Part shown: piece by piece, positions 45,723-58,656 of the stretch
Position numbering within the stretch: position 1 is the stretch's first letter
How the letters are laid out: each line of letters opens with the position of its first letter
From: Oxytricha trifallax
Lineage: Eukaryota > Ciliophora > Spirotrichea > Sporadotrichida > Oxytrichidae
Direction: 5' to 3'
Assembly: GCA_000711775.1 (NCBI GenBank)
Contig: ARYC01002002.1
Span: forward strand, 1 to 64,000
DNA: 64,000 nucleotides
The notes under the pieces: generated by a model
Seen by the model: only the letters and a program-made list of their open reading frames with translations
Told to the model about the DNA's origin: nothing
The model's database searches: none
Program-made: the position numbers and the translations under genes

Positions 45723-46160
45723 ATGAATCTTTTAAAGAAATCTTACGGATTGAAGGGTAAAGGGAAAGGTAAAGGAGGTAAGAGTGGAAACAAATTTGGG
45801 AAGAAAGGACCGGTAACTAAATCTTTAAAAGCTGGTCTACACTTTCCAGTTGGCAGGTTGCATCGTCAGCTGAAACTTAGAACACAGGCTTCATCAAGAG
45901 TGGGAGCTACTGCCGCAGTTTATTCAGCTGCTGTCTTGGAATACCTGACTGCAGAAGTGTTAGAATTAGCAGGAAATGCTTCTAATGATTTGAAAAATAA
46001 AAGAATCACACCCAGACATCTCACACTTGCCATAAGAGGCGATGAGGAGCTGGATACACTAATTAAAGCGACTATTGCTGGTGGTGGAGTCATCCCACAC
46101 ATTCACAAGAGACTAATTACCAATACAAAGAAAACTAAGAAATAGTTACAATCTAAGTGA
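45723..46160 (+). CDS. Histone H2A.Z-type variant
   Basis: 145 aa. The histone fold is typical of H2[54 protein letters not shown] and [20 protein letters not shown] followed by IPHIHK, the H2A.Z-type acidic-patch/docking region. The N-terminal tail is long and Lys/Gly-rich ([18 protein letters not shown]). The TAG at 46143-46145 is read as Gln, and the protein ends LQSK before TGA 46158-46160. The compact gene follows the large gene by 113 nt on the same strand. H2A.Z marks active chromatin and promoters in ciliate macronuclei. Confidence 0.95.
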
Positions 46161-46399
46161 TCATTCAGGGAAACATAAATGTACAATTAATTTCTTAACA
46201 ATAAATTGCACCCAATTATTCTTTCTAATACTAACATTTATCCTCAATATTAAAATGCTTATATAATATTTATTGCTATTATTATTTCTTAGAATCAAAA
46301 CCCTTATAATATTTGGAAGATAATTTTATATTTTATAATTTTATAATTTTATAATTTTAATTGCTGAATTTATATTTTATTAATTTAAAACTATTTGAT
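46161..46399. other. H2A.Z 3' flank with short ATTTTATA repeats
   Basis: AT-rich noncoding DNA. Around 46325-46362 the word TTTTATAAT repeats four to five times in tandem. The intergenic region lies between convergent genes (H2A.Z on +, channel on -). Confidence 0.6.
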
Positions 46400-49300
46400 A
46401 TAAAATGGTTTAGGGGTTTTATAAATGTCAAGTGTGTTAGTGTTATTAAAGTTGTTTTGGGAAACTCCACTGTGATCATGATGAAGGTTTGAATCGGCAT
46501 AGCTACTGAGTACATCACTTTACATTTTGTTCTCTTCTCCTTAATGATTCATAGCCTTTGCACTCTTGGCTTTAGCTAATGGTATCTTAAGTGGTCCATG
46601 TATCTATGAATACAATTTATCATAAACTTTGTTTACTTTTTACAAGTCACCGTTTTAATTAAGACTTCCATTTTTTCGAAGCTCTATAAGATCTTTCAAC
46701 ATTTTCACTCTATCTGCAAGTCAGAGGCAAATAATATAATTATTTGGTAATTATAAATGTGAAGTTCAGATCTGAACTTAATTATATTTTTCCACTAAAA
46801 TATACTTAATTATAACTCATAAATTCTGAACTGATAAAGTAGATTACACTTGTTTTTTTTATGTTTAAAACTGTAAAATATATTTTTATAAATAGGATTA
46901 ATGCTCATTAATACTGAAATTCTTCATTGCAAGACTTAAATTCCTCTTCTATATTATTTACTAAACTTGAATTCAAGTCTAAATTATGAGGAATTACGTT
47001 ATTATTATTACTTTTACTACGCATCTACTCTAATTCTTACTTGTGAATGTTTTAATTACTGTTAGATTTAGAAAACATAGAGTTATTTGAGGTTCCTAGT
47101 TAAAAACCCTTATCAAAGTCAAATGTGACGCTATTGAAAGAATTTAAAGTTATGATTTCTTGTTCATCTCTAATTTGATTTATTTGACCAGAATTTGTAT
47201 TATTTCTTGATAAAGTATAGGGAGGATTTTCTTCTCCGCTTGAAGGGTTGAAGTAATTTTTGTAATCACTTAGATTTTTATCTTGGTTTTTGTAAAATTA
47301 AGACAGCTTTTTGTGAGGATGTTTAAGAGAGCTCTTTCGTTCATTTCTATCTTAGTTAATATTTGGTGAAATGCTTTTTGGTTAATGCATATTAACAAAT
47401 TATTTCCTGTTCAATAAATTGAACAAATTAACTGTGAATTAGAAAAAGAATTAATGATACAAAAAACCCCCAAGACTATTCCTTCTTCTTGAAAATTCCT
47501 TTTATACGATTTCGTAAATAATAGTAATTAATAGGAGATATGCAAATGTAGTTTAAAGATTATACCTTCTATACCTAATAATTTATAAAAATTAGAAGTC
47601 TAAGTTGATGATAGTTTAGCCTCTTTCTTTTCGCTACGATAGCTTCTGTATCTTAATCTAGTGTAGGATTAATAATCCTTCTATTGCTTCCTTCTAATGT
47701 CTAATTTCAGTTACCCCAGCATGTAGTAGTTAGCTCCATGATCACAGCGAACTTGCATCTCATGCAATAGACATGAGAACCCTCTTTTTACACTTATTAA
47801 ATCTTAGTGTGATAGAAACTTAGAAGACAAATTTAAACTTAATTGTTTATGTTTGTTGAAATGCTTGAAATCCTATAATTTAAATTACATATAGTTTATG
47901 GTTTAATTATTATAGTGTTAATATCAGTAAATCCTTTGATCTACCTGTCCAATTTGTTTTGCTAGTTAAGATCAAAGCTAATCTTTTTAAAGTCGCTTAT
48001 CTTGCTGACAGGAGTTAAGATTTTATTAGGTCTATTCTATTTTCCTTCCTTTTTCTCTTCCTTGTCTTATTATTAAGCAAAACCTATTGTCAATTCATCC
48101 TTGCTACCTTTTGCACTAGTTTTTAATGAGAAATTACTTGATGATGATTGTTTCTTATTGATCATTTTTTGTGCATTTTTAAAGCTGCTTGAATATGATA
48201 AACTTCCTTCCATATTGTAGTACTCTTCATTATGATTGGTATTTTACATTTCGAAGGTTGAACCTTATTTATCAACTATATATTCATCAAGTGATAAGGA
48301 ATCATCAAGATACTTGCTGTCTTTAGATTTATCATAGATGGAAGATTTATCATTAAATTGCTATGAAAAGGGGGAGGGACTGGTTTGATTATACTCACTT
48401 GATGAAATCTGAAATTTGCCCAAGTATTTAATATCCACACAGCATTAAATAATAATAATCATTAAATGAATTTATTCTGGAGTGTGACTTATATAAGTTA
48501 ATTCCTCGTTTAATAATTAATCCTTTACTCGTATCATCGAAATCCATGTCCATGTCTTCTTCTTGCTAGTCCTCTTTGATTTATGTTAACTACCTTTAAA
48601 ATAATAATAATTTCGATTGGAAATTAGAGACTAATCGGTATAATTTCATCGTCTTCTGTATTATTTTCTAGTTTAAGTTCAATTGATTAAGATCCTTCAT
48701 CTCTTTCAAGATCATCATTATCTTCAGGTTTTTCTGATATTGGTTAGCTTTTATTCTTAGAAATCCCTTTTACTTTTTATAATTTTCCAAGTGCCCCAGT
48801 GTTTGATAGTAAATTATCCCAATTGGGAGTCTTACCTGAGTATTTTTAAGTTAAGGCGAATTTTTTCTTTTTTTATTCTAAACCTCCCTTCTTCTTAACT
48901 TCATAAGGGCTTTGATTTTTTCTGAAAATATAAATTTAATCTCTTAGCTTTTGTTCAACTACTGTTTTGTCACAAATATTTTCATCAAAGATCATCTCAA
49001 ATATTTTATGACTCTCTGTAAAACATATTAAATTAATAAATAATCTTACAATCTCGATCATCGAATACTGAAGATTAGAAATACGCTTCTCTGATAAGCT
49101 TATTTTTAAGTTTTATGTTACTTGTGTCATGAATAGAATTTTAAATTGGTTTATCGTTAAGTAAATCTCCTAATTTTGTCATTTTATTTTTCTCTGGATT
49201 ATCTTCCTCATATATGTACGAATATGAAAGCGAATTTGTAGATCCATGCCATCCTGTTACATCTTCTTTATATCTTAACTTTTTCAATTTTTTGAAAGCT

Positions 49301-50290
49301 TAAATTAAATTCCCCTTTCTCTTGTTAAAGAATTAGCAACTCAACGCAATATGCCCTTTTTGATTGCAAACATAGCATCTTAAATTTATTACATGATAGT
49401 TCTCATCATCAACCAAGGAACTTTTAATTGTATGATAAGCTTACTAAAAAAAGTTAAATTCAATTTTAATTTACAATCGCTGTGATGTAGTCCTCTGCAA
49501 TTTTAAGGAAATCACGTTTATGAATGAAGTAGAGTTCGCAATAGTCTCTCGATTTAGCTGTTATTAAGCGAGGCTTATCTGTGAAAAACTCTATTTCACC
49601 GAAGTTTCCATTAATTTATAAATCAATGAAGTATGAATGAGATTGCATATGTATCATTCCAACTTTTCCTTGCACTATATGATACATAAATTTCGCTTCA
49701 TCTCCTTCCTAAAAACAAATTAAAAGAAGTAATCTTACTTGAAAAATAAATTCATCAATTGCACAAGTCTGCCTTTAGAAATAAAAAGTAAGCTCACTCA
49801 GCATGTCAAGTCCAAAAGGTTCTAGAAATACCATTTTTTATAGAATTCTGCCATTCAAATAGACTGTTATTTTTTCTCTTAGATTTTAATTGAGCATAGC
49901 CATGACTTCTTTCTCATCTATTTTTATTTCTTTTTTGTATTCCCACCAATATTCAAGGTAACGTCTGATTTTTATTTTTAGATCTGAAGGTACTTCTTTT
50001 TTATTCAGGAACTTAGTAACATAATTCATTTTTATGGGGGTATCAAAAATATAAAATTAGTATTGTTCCTGCTCTGATAATTAATTAAATATTTATGTAA
50101 TTTCTTTAATTACAAATTATTTAATTTTTTAATAAACGATTGATTCACTAAAATAGCATGCCCATTTTTTCTTTATAGTTATGAGCCAGAATATTATACC
50201 TACTCACAATTTTCAATTTTATTGCTACTATCATCGCGGCCATTGCATAAATTCTTTCATAAGTCTAGGTAGGATGAATTTTTAAATGAT
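46400..50290 (-). CDS. CNBD-type cation channel, C-terminal half (in pieces)
   Basis: Reading minus: a small segment at ~50275-50205 looks like part of S6 (TYERIYAMAAMIVAIK). From ~50030 the C-linker begins (YVTKFLNKKEVPSDLK, then RRYLEYWWEY), and the cyclic-nucleotide-binding domain follows (FIFQEGDEAKFMYHIVQG, NFGEIEFFTDKPRLITAKS). Introns of 30 nt (49709-49738) and 31 nt (near 49480-49450) fit exactly. A CCHC knuckle CYVCNQKGHIALSC follows, as in many ciliate cation channels. A long polar tail in several segments runs to about 46400 (for example KIPLAKAKSAKAMN near 46580). The voltage-sensor and pore part (S1-S5) is absent upstream on this strand, where a different channel is encoded on the plus strand. 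K+ channel-like function inferred from the family. Confidence 0.75.
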
Positions 50291-50429
50291 TGATAGATAA
50301 GTATTGGGACACTATTGGTTGATCTTGTAGATCTATTTAAATTTTAATATATTGCAAATTTTCCAATTTATATACAGAAATAATAGTAGTAAAACGATTT
50401 TAGATTAGTTTGATTCTTATTATAGGACG

Positions 50430-52545
50430 CGATGGAAGTCCAGAGAAAAGAAAGAGAATGGAATACTATCATAGAGCTAACTCAGTTGGGAAAGCATTGC
50501 ATTTAGAAAAAACAACTAGTAAAACTGTTGAGATCTACGAAAACAGGCACTAAAAGACTAACAAGAAATTCTTCATTTACAGTAAATATTACAATTATTT
50601 AAAGATTTTAGGTCCACCATCTTCTGACGAGGAGGAATATCAAGAGACACATGCTTGCATTAATTAATTATACCAATAAAAAATAAAATAAATAATTCAA
50701 ATAATTAAGAAGAAATATCTATCATATTTTAAATGCTTTTAATATAATTATTGATTAACTTCTATTTTAATATTTATTAATTATTATATCCACTATTCTT
50801 TTATAAATACTGTCAAATAAATACCAGTTAATCTAATTTAAGATATACAAGTTTAATATAAGTTTTAATATAATATTTTTTATAAAAATTCTTTTTAATT
50901 TGCTGTCATTTTAATAAAATTAATATGCTATTGGTATAATGCCATTAATGCAAAAATTAGCTACTGTTTAATATAATAAAGTTGCAATAATTAAAGAGAA
51001 AAATCGAAAGCAAGGCGTTAAAAATTCATCGGATATTATATTGAAAGAGCTAGCCCATCGTAAAGGCCATAAGTACACAATTTCTTACAACTCACATTTT
51101 AAGGTGATTTGGGACTCCATCATCATCTTAATGTGTGTTCTAATATCCTTGATGAACAGTATATGTGTGGCCTTTGACACACCATTTAGACATGATCCAG
51201 GCTACATCGTTTTGAACTAACTTCTTAACATCATACTGATTGTTGACATGATCTTAATTTTCAGGACATCAAGGCTCGACCTTGATACTGATATTTTTCA
51301 ATTATTTACTATATTAATGAGACTGGAGAAGAGATTAACAACCCTAGAGACATTGCAAAGCATTACATAAAATCCATTTGGCTAATAATTGATATTTTAA
51401 GTATCATTCCTTTTGATATGTTTGCTAAGAAAGACTTGCTTGTTTTATTCAATCTATTAAAAGTTTTCAAAGTTGGAAGATCAAATAAAATAATTTCTAA
51501 TATTAATGTATCCTCTCAAGCAAAAATTGTAAGTAAATAATTTAGTATATTAACTTTGGTATAGATATTTAAATTGGTTTACATGATTGCCTTATTGTTA
51601 CTGTATATTCATTTCTTGGCTTGCTTGATATACTATATTATGAAGCTAAATAAGACATGGTTGCCTCCAAGTGAATCACTTGGTGTGGGACTGGGCTTTT
51701 ACGAGGTTGATGATTACGCTAATAAATATGCAACAATGCTTTATTATTCAGTCCTAATGTACTTAATCAATGAAACTGCTCCAACAGGACTCAACGAAAG
51801 ATAATTTGTTTAAGTAGTTGCCATTCTGTCTGCCATTTATAACGCAAATATATTTGGTAATATTACCGTACTTATACAGGAACTCAAAAAGAAATAAGTC
51901 TAGTTCTAAGCTGACTAAGATGCCACAGCCACTGCAATGACAAACTTGTAACTGCCATATGAGTTATAAAGTGAAATTAGAGAGAAGTTTTAATTAACTT
52001 AACTCACAAAAGTAAGGGATATTAAATATACCTTCTTTATTTAAATAAATTCACACAAGATTTCTGTGTTTAAATTATCTTTAAAAGTTATATAATATTT
52101 TATCAACCCAAAAAAGATGAACCAGAAGAACTTAAGAACTTTTTGAATAATATCTCAGTAAGTTTGAGATAGAAAGTTCAAGTTTATGTGATGGGAAGAG
52201 TTCTTAAAGACAATAATGTAATCTTGGGTATTGCTAAGCACAAATATGATGCTACAATTGAATTTATGGTCCAAAAAATGAAGCTTATTATGGCTTCTCC
52301 TGAAGATATAATCATCAAAGAAGGAGACAACATTGAAAGTAAGCTAATATTCTAGTTTTCATTCATAATTTAGAAAATCCTAATATGTTCTTTATTGCTC
52401 AAGGCTCCTGCATTGTGGAGTAATAAGACAGAATTTCAGTAAAAAAACAAGGAATCAAAATAAGGAATCTTGAAGCAGGAGATTACTTTGGGGTAAGATT
52501 TACTATTATCATAGAAAAGCATTTGAAATGACAATTAAAAATTAC
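50430..52545 (+). CDS. CNBD-type cation channel, N-terminal part through CNBD
   Basis: The N-terminal segment from ~50430 (EKRKRMEYYHRANSVGKALH) is followed, after a gap near 50690-50970, by S1 (VIWDSIIILMCVLISLMNS), S2 (IILIVDMILIFRTS), S3 (IWLIIDILSIIPFD), S4 (LLKVFKVGRSNKII, weakly charged), S5 (LVYMIALLLLYIHFLACLI), a pore region (YATMLYYSVLMYLINETAPT) without GYG, S6, a C-linker (LPYELQSEIREKFQL) and part of a CNBD (LEAGDYFG). A 36-nt intron (51529-51564) and another near 52339 fit. One T seems missing in a T-run near 51297, where the frame shifts by one. After DYFG at about 52495 the rest of the CNBD is not found on this strand. Probably a cation channel with an atypical filter. Confidence 0.75.
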
Positions 52546-52599
52546 TGAAAATATAATTCCATAGATTCGTTTATGTTAATCAAAATCTGTCATTATCTT

Positions 52600-53150
52600 A
52601 ATTTTAGCTATTAGATTATTAGTTATTTGGCTTCCTTGGTTTGTTTTCCTTAATATCGACTTTCTTAGTCTATAGTTTAGTGTAAGCTCTGTCGTTATTT
52701 AGCAACTATTATGTTGATTTAGAAGTATTCTCAAAAACATTAATTCCGTCTTTGTCGTCTATTTCAATTCCTAGGTCCCTGATAGCACTATCTACTTCAA
52801 ATGCACTTGACTTAACTTCATGGATACTGTTATTAAGTTTCTGTAATTTTGACTTAAGGCTTGGAGAAGGTTTTAAAAAGTTTTCCTCTTCATAAGCTTC
52901 ATGGAAATTAACTGTATCATCCATCAGACTATTGTCATTTAAATATTAATGAATTATATTTTGTTAAGTTTCGAGTTTCTTTTAACTAAGGGTATTTGTA
53001 TGTCCTATTTACTTCATTTTGTAGGATCTGTCCTTTGATCTTTTTGGTGTGAGTTGGTCTTTTGAATTTACCAATGAGCTTTAATGGCTGTTGTATTTAT
53101 CTGGACTCTTATAGTTAGCTTCGTCATCATCATTAAAAATACTAAAAAAT
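52600..53150 (-). CDS. Polar/coiled coding segment, possibly inverted channel MDS
   Basis: Minus-strand frame from an AG acceptor near 53150 (ending TTTTTTAG) into FNDDDEANYKSPDKYNS. It continues through SLKSKLQKLNNSIHEVKSSA (coiled coil) and IRDLGIEIDDKDGINVF to about 52600. No membrane segment or domain. It resembles the polar tails of ciliate channels and lies directly after the truncated plus-strand channel, so it might be that channel's C-terminal part in inverted orientation, or an unrelated gene. Confidence 0.5.
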
Positions 53151-53724
53151 AATTTTTTTTTTTATACTATTTCGAATAATATGAATTATTAATGGGATAA
53201 AATTAATTATTGATACCGTGTATTTTATTTTTTTACTGAAATTTTAATCTATTCAATCTTGCTATTCATAAATTTATAAAGCGTGATTTAAATTAGCGCT
53301 CTATAAAAATTTATGTTATTAATAATCAATCAAAAATGTTTATATTTTATTAAAATCGTTATAAGCCTTATGGTCAGTGTCTCGTTTGAATTTAATAACT
53401 TCAAATTAGTTTTGTTAATTAGAAGTTCCTTCAAATATTTATAAATCTATTTTAGAGTTATAAATATTTTTTAACATTTAATTTTTGCTTAACTTTACAG
53501 TTTTGTACCAAAACTACTTCATATTTATTCAATTAAAATATATTGAAGAGAAATCAAAATTCAATAATGATTAAATAGATAATATTTTTCAAAATTTATC
53601 GGAATTATAAATAATAAGTTTGAGAATTCATCTAAAAATATATTCTAAAATCTAATGTACTTTTCTTTAATCGACGTTTAAGTTGAGTTTCATTATTGCA
53701 ATTAAATTAGATAATAGGAGAATC
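53151..53724. other. AT-rich DNA, no gene recognised
   Basis: Very AT-rich, without motif-bearing frames. It separates two gene groups and holds the insertion site of the next retroposon. Confidence 0.5.
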
Positions 53725-53737
53725 TATTTATGAAATA

Positions 53738-54129
53738 GTGAATAGTGAATAGTGAATAGTTTAAGTTAAATTAATAACGAGATATTCTGGGTCATAACAT
53801 GACCCAATATTTGCATCCTTGGGTCATGACGTTGCTGGTGTGAATGACGTGGCACATAACCTTGAGCCTCCAAAAAACCAAAAAACCTTAAGAGAGTAAA
53901 AACTGTGGAAAAAGACTAGCAATTGCTCGGCTCCTCTGTGCTCCTGACGTCCATCACTCATCACTGTGTGAAATGCAGTCCCACTTCTTCCCCCCGCCTG
54001 CCTCCCTTCTTGCCAGCCTTGTTAGACTGTATCCACCCTGCCAACTAACGGCGTAATGGCAGGGAAATCGGCTCTGCAGAGCTCTCCCATGGCGATTGAA
54101 CCCCGCTAGCTCGTTGTTATTTGCAGGTA
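53738..54129 (-). mobile_element. Retroposon (SINE-like), heptamer tail, 13-bp TSD
   Basis: 392 bp of GC-rich DNA in an AT-rich setting. It is flanked by perfect 13-bp direct repeats TATTTATGAAATA (53725-53737 and 54130-54142). On the minus strand it begins ACCTGCAAATAACAACG, soon shows CGGGGTTCAATCG (B-box-like) and GATTTCCCTGC (both shared with 16480-17118), and ends in a tandem CACTATT tail (53738-53760 on the plus strand as GTGAATA repeats). Nonautonomous; no protein. Confidence 0.8.
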
Positions 54130-54529
54130 TATTTATGAAATAAAAATATAATGGTTTAAATTTCTTTTTATTATTTAGTTCACTTCATTTCCAAATAAAT
54201 TAAAATATCGAGTTATTTTCTTTATAATCCTGCATCTATTATTATTAAATTAAAATTTCAAAGCTTTTTAAAAACTAAATTTGATAAACACTTAAATTCC
54301 TATATATTTCTTAGAAATTATATTTTAAAAGTTTTTTAAATGACAATTAATTTATTTGCTAATATCGGGATTTTTAAATATATAAAATAATTAATTAATT
54401 TGATTGTATAAAATAAGAACTTATAGGGAGAAGATGAGCAATTCAAATTTATACAATTAAAATATAAGGACTAAATAGATAATTATATCTTAAAACACTT
54501 AAGATTTAAAAATATATTATAAAAATATT

Positions 54530-57500
54530 TATATTTTCTTGCTAGTGTCTGACAATAATTGCAATCCCAATTAAACTCTAAATCCAAAGATAACTATATC
54601 AATCAATTTTACACACATTTAAGTTCTATAAGATTATGAGATTTTATTGTACAAAAGTTTTTGATTACTATTGCCATAATCAATAATCTGTCTCTAATTA
54701 TTATTTTGATTCAAAATCCATTCGATTTCGTCATCCTTTACACTGTCTCTAATTCCATTTGGCCTTTGATACCTATTAGTCTTTTCTTCTTCATTTTTGC
54801 CCAAATATGTAATATCAATACTTTGATTATTAAGAGTTTATTCATGTCCCTACAGCTAAGGGTGCAAAAATGATCCCAATCTAATAACCTCATTATCGCC
54901 AGCATTATTTTGAGTTTAGTAATTTTAATTATACTATTTTCCAAGAATTTCTCTGTCAAATGGATTTAATAAATTAGGAGAATTTCCTCTCTTTAAGTTT
55001 ATTATAACCTAATCTCCATCTTAAATGGCATTAGATCTTCTCTTCTTTTTCCTTGATTAAATTTCCCTTAATTTAAGAAGCTTTGAATTAGCTGCACCCT
55101 CAGTAATTGAGAACTTAAACCTGCTGTCTATATGTTCAATAACTTCACTTTGAAATAGCACAGCCTTTTCCATTTGATTCAAGAAGTTAAACATATCACG
55201 AGCTTAATCAGCATTAATAGCTACAATTTCAGTTTATTATTCTTAATTCAGCATATTAGCGATAGTCATAATAGCTCTTTGCTTCTCGTGCCTCTTTTGT
55301 TCTTTGTTTTTTATGATAACACTTTTGATAATATCATTAAAGTTTGCCTTTTAGTTTTGAAGTCTTAACTTATTTAAAACCATAATTGCTGCATTCTTTA
55401 ACTATTTGTTTAGCATGTTTCTCCTTTCATTTTTTTCTTCATTAGTTTTTAAATCATTGATAAAATATATTTATATATATATATATAGAATCAAGGGGTG
55501 TGGGGAGTACATAATCTAAAAAAACTTTTTCAACTCCTTATTTTTCATAGTATTCAATAAGTTAGTCCATTTCTTAATTAAGACTGCTAGTTTAATTCTT
55601 GTTTTTTATTTGCATAACTTAAATAAAAATGATTAAATACTTTTTCATATGGAAGGTTGAGCATTTGCACAGTTGTTACACATTTTATTGGAATCTTTGT
55701 CTTTGAATTGAGCAAAAACAGATTATGGTTAATAACAGAACCTCTTCTCAAATATTCCAGAGGAAAGTCTTTGCCTTAAAATGTTGTGAATATTTATGCA
55801 AAGCCTTACTGAAGGATCATTAAATTTTTTGGGACTACTCCAGTATCTTGAATCAAAGACCATTTTTTAAAATTTTACTGCTCAAAATTGAAAACCAAAG
55901 AGTTTCTGTCATCATCAGACAAGAAATCAAAATAAGGCACTTTTGTCAAACTTTGCATAATAAATACTAGCTAAGGATCGTTATAAAGTTTCATGTGTGA
56001 CTTCATTTAAATAAGATAATAACTTTTAAAATTTGTTCATTAGGATTTCCAGCTTAGGGAACTTCTATATGATTTCTTTGAATTTAACTTGAGATAGCTT
56101 AGCCAGGGTTGAATAGTTCTGAGAAAGAACTGATGTAGATCTTCTACAGTTATAAATTAAAGCTACTTCCTAAATGAAAGAATAAATGATAATATTAAAT
56201 TTATAAGATTGTCATTATTATGAAATTAAATTTATTATCCACTTTTAGATAGTAAAATAGTTCTGACTTTCATTTAATCAGATTTTTTCTCAAATTATCT
56301 TGGTGATAAATCGAAGGAATCTTCATCATTCCTTTATGAAAATTTATCAAATAATTTAACAAATGAATCCTATTTTTTCATCCCCTCTTTAAAAGTCCCT
56401 TAATTTTAATATAAATTTGTCAAACCTTTCTTTAGAGTCTTCTGTGTAGATAAATAATTACCTATTTATTTAGATTTTTGCATGTTAAGTGAGTTATCTC
56501 TTATTTTCTTCAGTAAATCTTGTCTAAATAACTATGATTATAGATTATTCTAATAATTTTTTCCCTAAGATTCATTTAATTAATAAGGGTTATTTTCTTC
56601 ATGAAATTCATTGTTAATTCTTGTTGATGAGTCATTGTTTAAATTTATAGAAGTTATATTTTTCTTCTTAAATTCTGATTTTTTTAACCTGTACTTATTC
56701 TAGCTTGATAAGCCGCATCTCTCAACAAAAAGCTCTCTTTAAGATGCATTTTATTTATCTACATTGGCATATATTTTAAACTTAGATCTCTTGGACACTT
56801 TTACAAGATTTGCTTCATACATTTAATGTTGTTTCAAATCTTTTACGTCAAACCAATAATTCTTTTAATCACCAAACTTAAATAACATTCCTCCCTCTCT
56901 TTAAAGTAGGGGATCTTCAGTCACATCTATTTGTATTGGGCTTATTAAATTTTAGTCTTAGATTGATATTTAAGATGATTTGTTAGTCTTATATAAATAT
57001 AGTTCAATTTTAGATAATATCTCTCTAATAATAATTAATCAACATTCTTGTAAAGTATTTTCCATGTGAACTGAAAATAGTAAATAACTTTAAAACTTAG
57101 TTTTCATCTTTTTATTGATCCTTAACCCACAAGTTCAAAATCTTTTAAAAAAAACATTATATAATAGAACTAGATAATTTAACATTAATAATATCGATAT
57201 AAATTTTTCTTTTTAATTATGTTAGTCGCTTAACCCTTGAATTAAGTTATTGCAAATCCTCCAGTTGTTTTATTTTTTATAATTTAAGATGGTTAGGATA
57301 TAAAAGTAACTCGTTTGTAATCTTTCTTAAAGCTTGAATTTTTGCCATAATTTATGATAAATATTTATATATATATGATAGTTTCCTTTGGAGAGTCACT
57401 TATTTCTTTTTGAGATGAAGTGAACTACAAAAATTTCTTTCTTACAGATGGATTTTACTTGGGAGGACACTGTATATCTTATCTTGATTAGAGCTTGTTT

Positions 57501-58206
57501 GAATATATTTGATCAAAATCAGAATTTATATGTGACATAAAATCTGAAACTGATGGGTACCAAAGATTTTATTTAGTTTGAACAGAATTTTCATTTTATG
57601 AATCTAACAAAACAGATTATTCATTGCTGTTCAATCTGTCACTCTTATTAAGTTATTTTATGCTTTTTTTTAAGTTTATCTTATTCTATGCAATTTACTA
57701 TCTATTTTCATCTATTGAATCAAATCTTAGAGATGTATTAAGGGATTGTATCTAATTTTTCTGCTTGAAAACTCTTTAAGCTTTTTTAAGTTTCTCCAAT
57801 CTCTTAAAAGGATTATCTTGCATGCTTTTTACTATTAGGATTTCTTGTTATTTTCTTTAGCCTCTTGGCACCTCATAAGGTCTCTTGGGTGAAGAGTTGG
57901 CATAAAACACTCGAAAATCATCATCAAAGTATTCTAGGGATTATCTTTAACTCAAAAAGTTTAGTTTTCTTTTATCATTTGGATTGAATGGCTTGAGCAA
58001 TTAAGTTGAAGAATCCATGTTATTAAAGGCTAATTAGCTTTAGCCATATGGATTATAATTAAGAGAAGTCTTAGCTTATATACTTTGATTCTAAAAAATT
58101 GAATAATCAATAGATGAGTTAACACTTTAATTTTTCTATCTAGCGATAAGGTTTTTAGGAAATATTCTTTCATCTTTTTGGTATAGAATACTAGAACGAG
58201 AACTCA
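54530..58206 (-). CDS. Large uncharacterised polar protein gene, several segments
   Basis: Starts MSSRSSILYQKDERIFPK at 58206. The N-terminal ~260 residues are Ser/Asn/Gln-rich (to about 57400). After interruptions (introns or IESs, not all mapped), coding character resumes through about 57300-55480, including EIIQKFPKLEILMNK and CNNCANAQPSIQKS. The C-terminal helical part (about 55440-54650) includes KNAAIMVLNKLRLQNQK, KEQKRHEKQRAIMTIANM and DQARDMFNFLNQMEKAV. No domain is recognised. The 3' end near 54530 is uncertain. Confidence 0.55.
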
Positions 58207-58301
58207 TTTTATTTTTAATTTATTATATATTTCTATTTTTATTTAATATAATCTGCATATAATTTACATTTTGTATTTTAAAGAAAAATTAAAAATTAAT
58301 A

Positions 58302-58598
58302 TCACTTAAATTTATTGTTTTTCTCGAATTACTCCATTGCAGCAAGTACTTTTTTCCTTCTCTGAGCTAACTCTTCAATTTTGTTTGGCAATGAATAATC
58401 TTTACTAAAATTTTCAATTTCTTAGAATTTAAAAAGTTTGTCGCTTAAAGGCTCAGAATATTTATCTTTAATCATTGAAACGCTATTCTTTTTCTATTTT
58501 GAAATAAAATCCATAAGTTATTGATCAATTGGTCCATCTTTTTATTATCCATTTTTAGAATTCATTAAAGCAATATCTTTGTGAAAAAAGTGCGTCAT
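58302..58598 (-). CDS. Small charged protein, 98 aa, unknown
   Basis: Single frame, 99 codons including TGA at 58302-58304. Starts MTHFFHKDIALMNSKNG. Middle part KDGPIDQQLMDFISKQKK; the C-terminal helix IEELAQRRKKVLAAMEQF is amphipathic and basic. No signal peptide or membrane segment. It lies 58 nt downstream of the arginine kinase stop and about 95 nt before the start of the next gene, all on the minus strand. In-frame sequence upstream has no further ATG. Family not recognised. Confidence 0.65.
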
Positions 58599-58656
58599 TG
58601 AAGATTTTTGCTTAAATAAAATGCGAAATAAATAACTAGGAATTAAACTTTAAATC

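Noticed and set aside
45920..46102. Minus-strand open frame inside H2A.Z
   Set aside because: Shadow frame on the opposite strand of a well-supported histone gene.
54661..55368. Plus-strand hydrophobic frames resembling membrane proteins
   Set aside because: They are antisense to the Gln/Lys-rich minus-strand coding segment of the gene starting at 58206.
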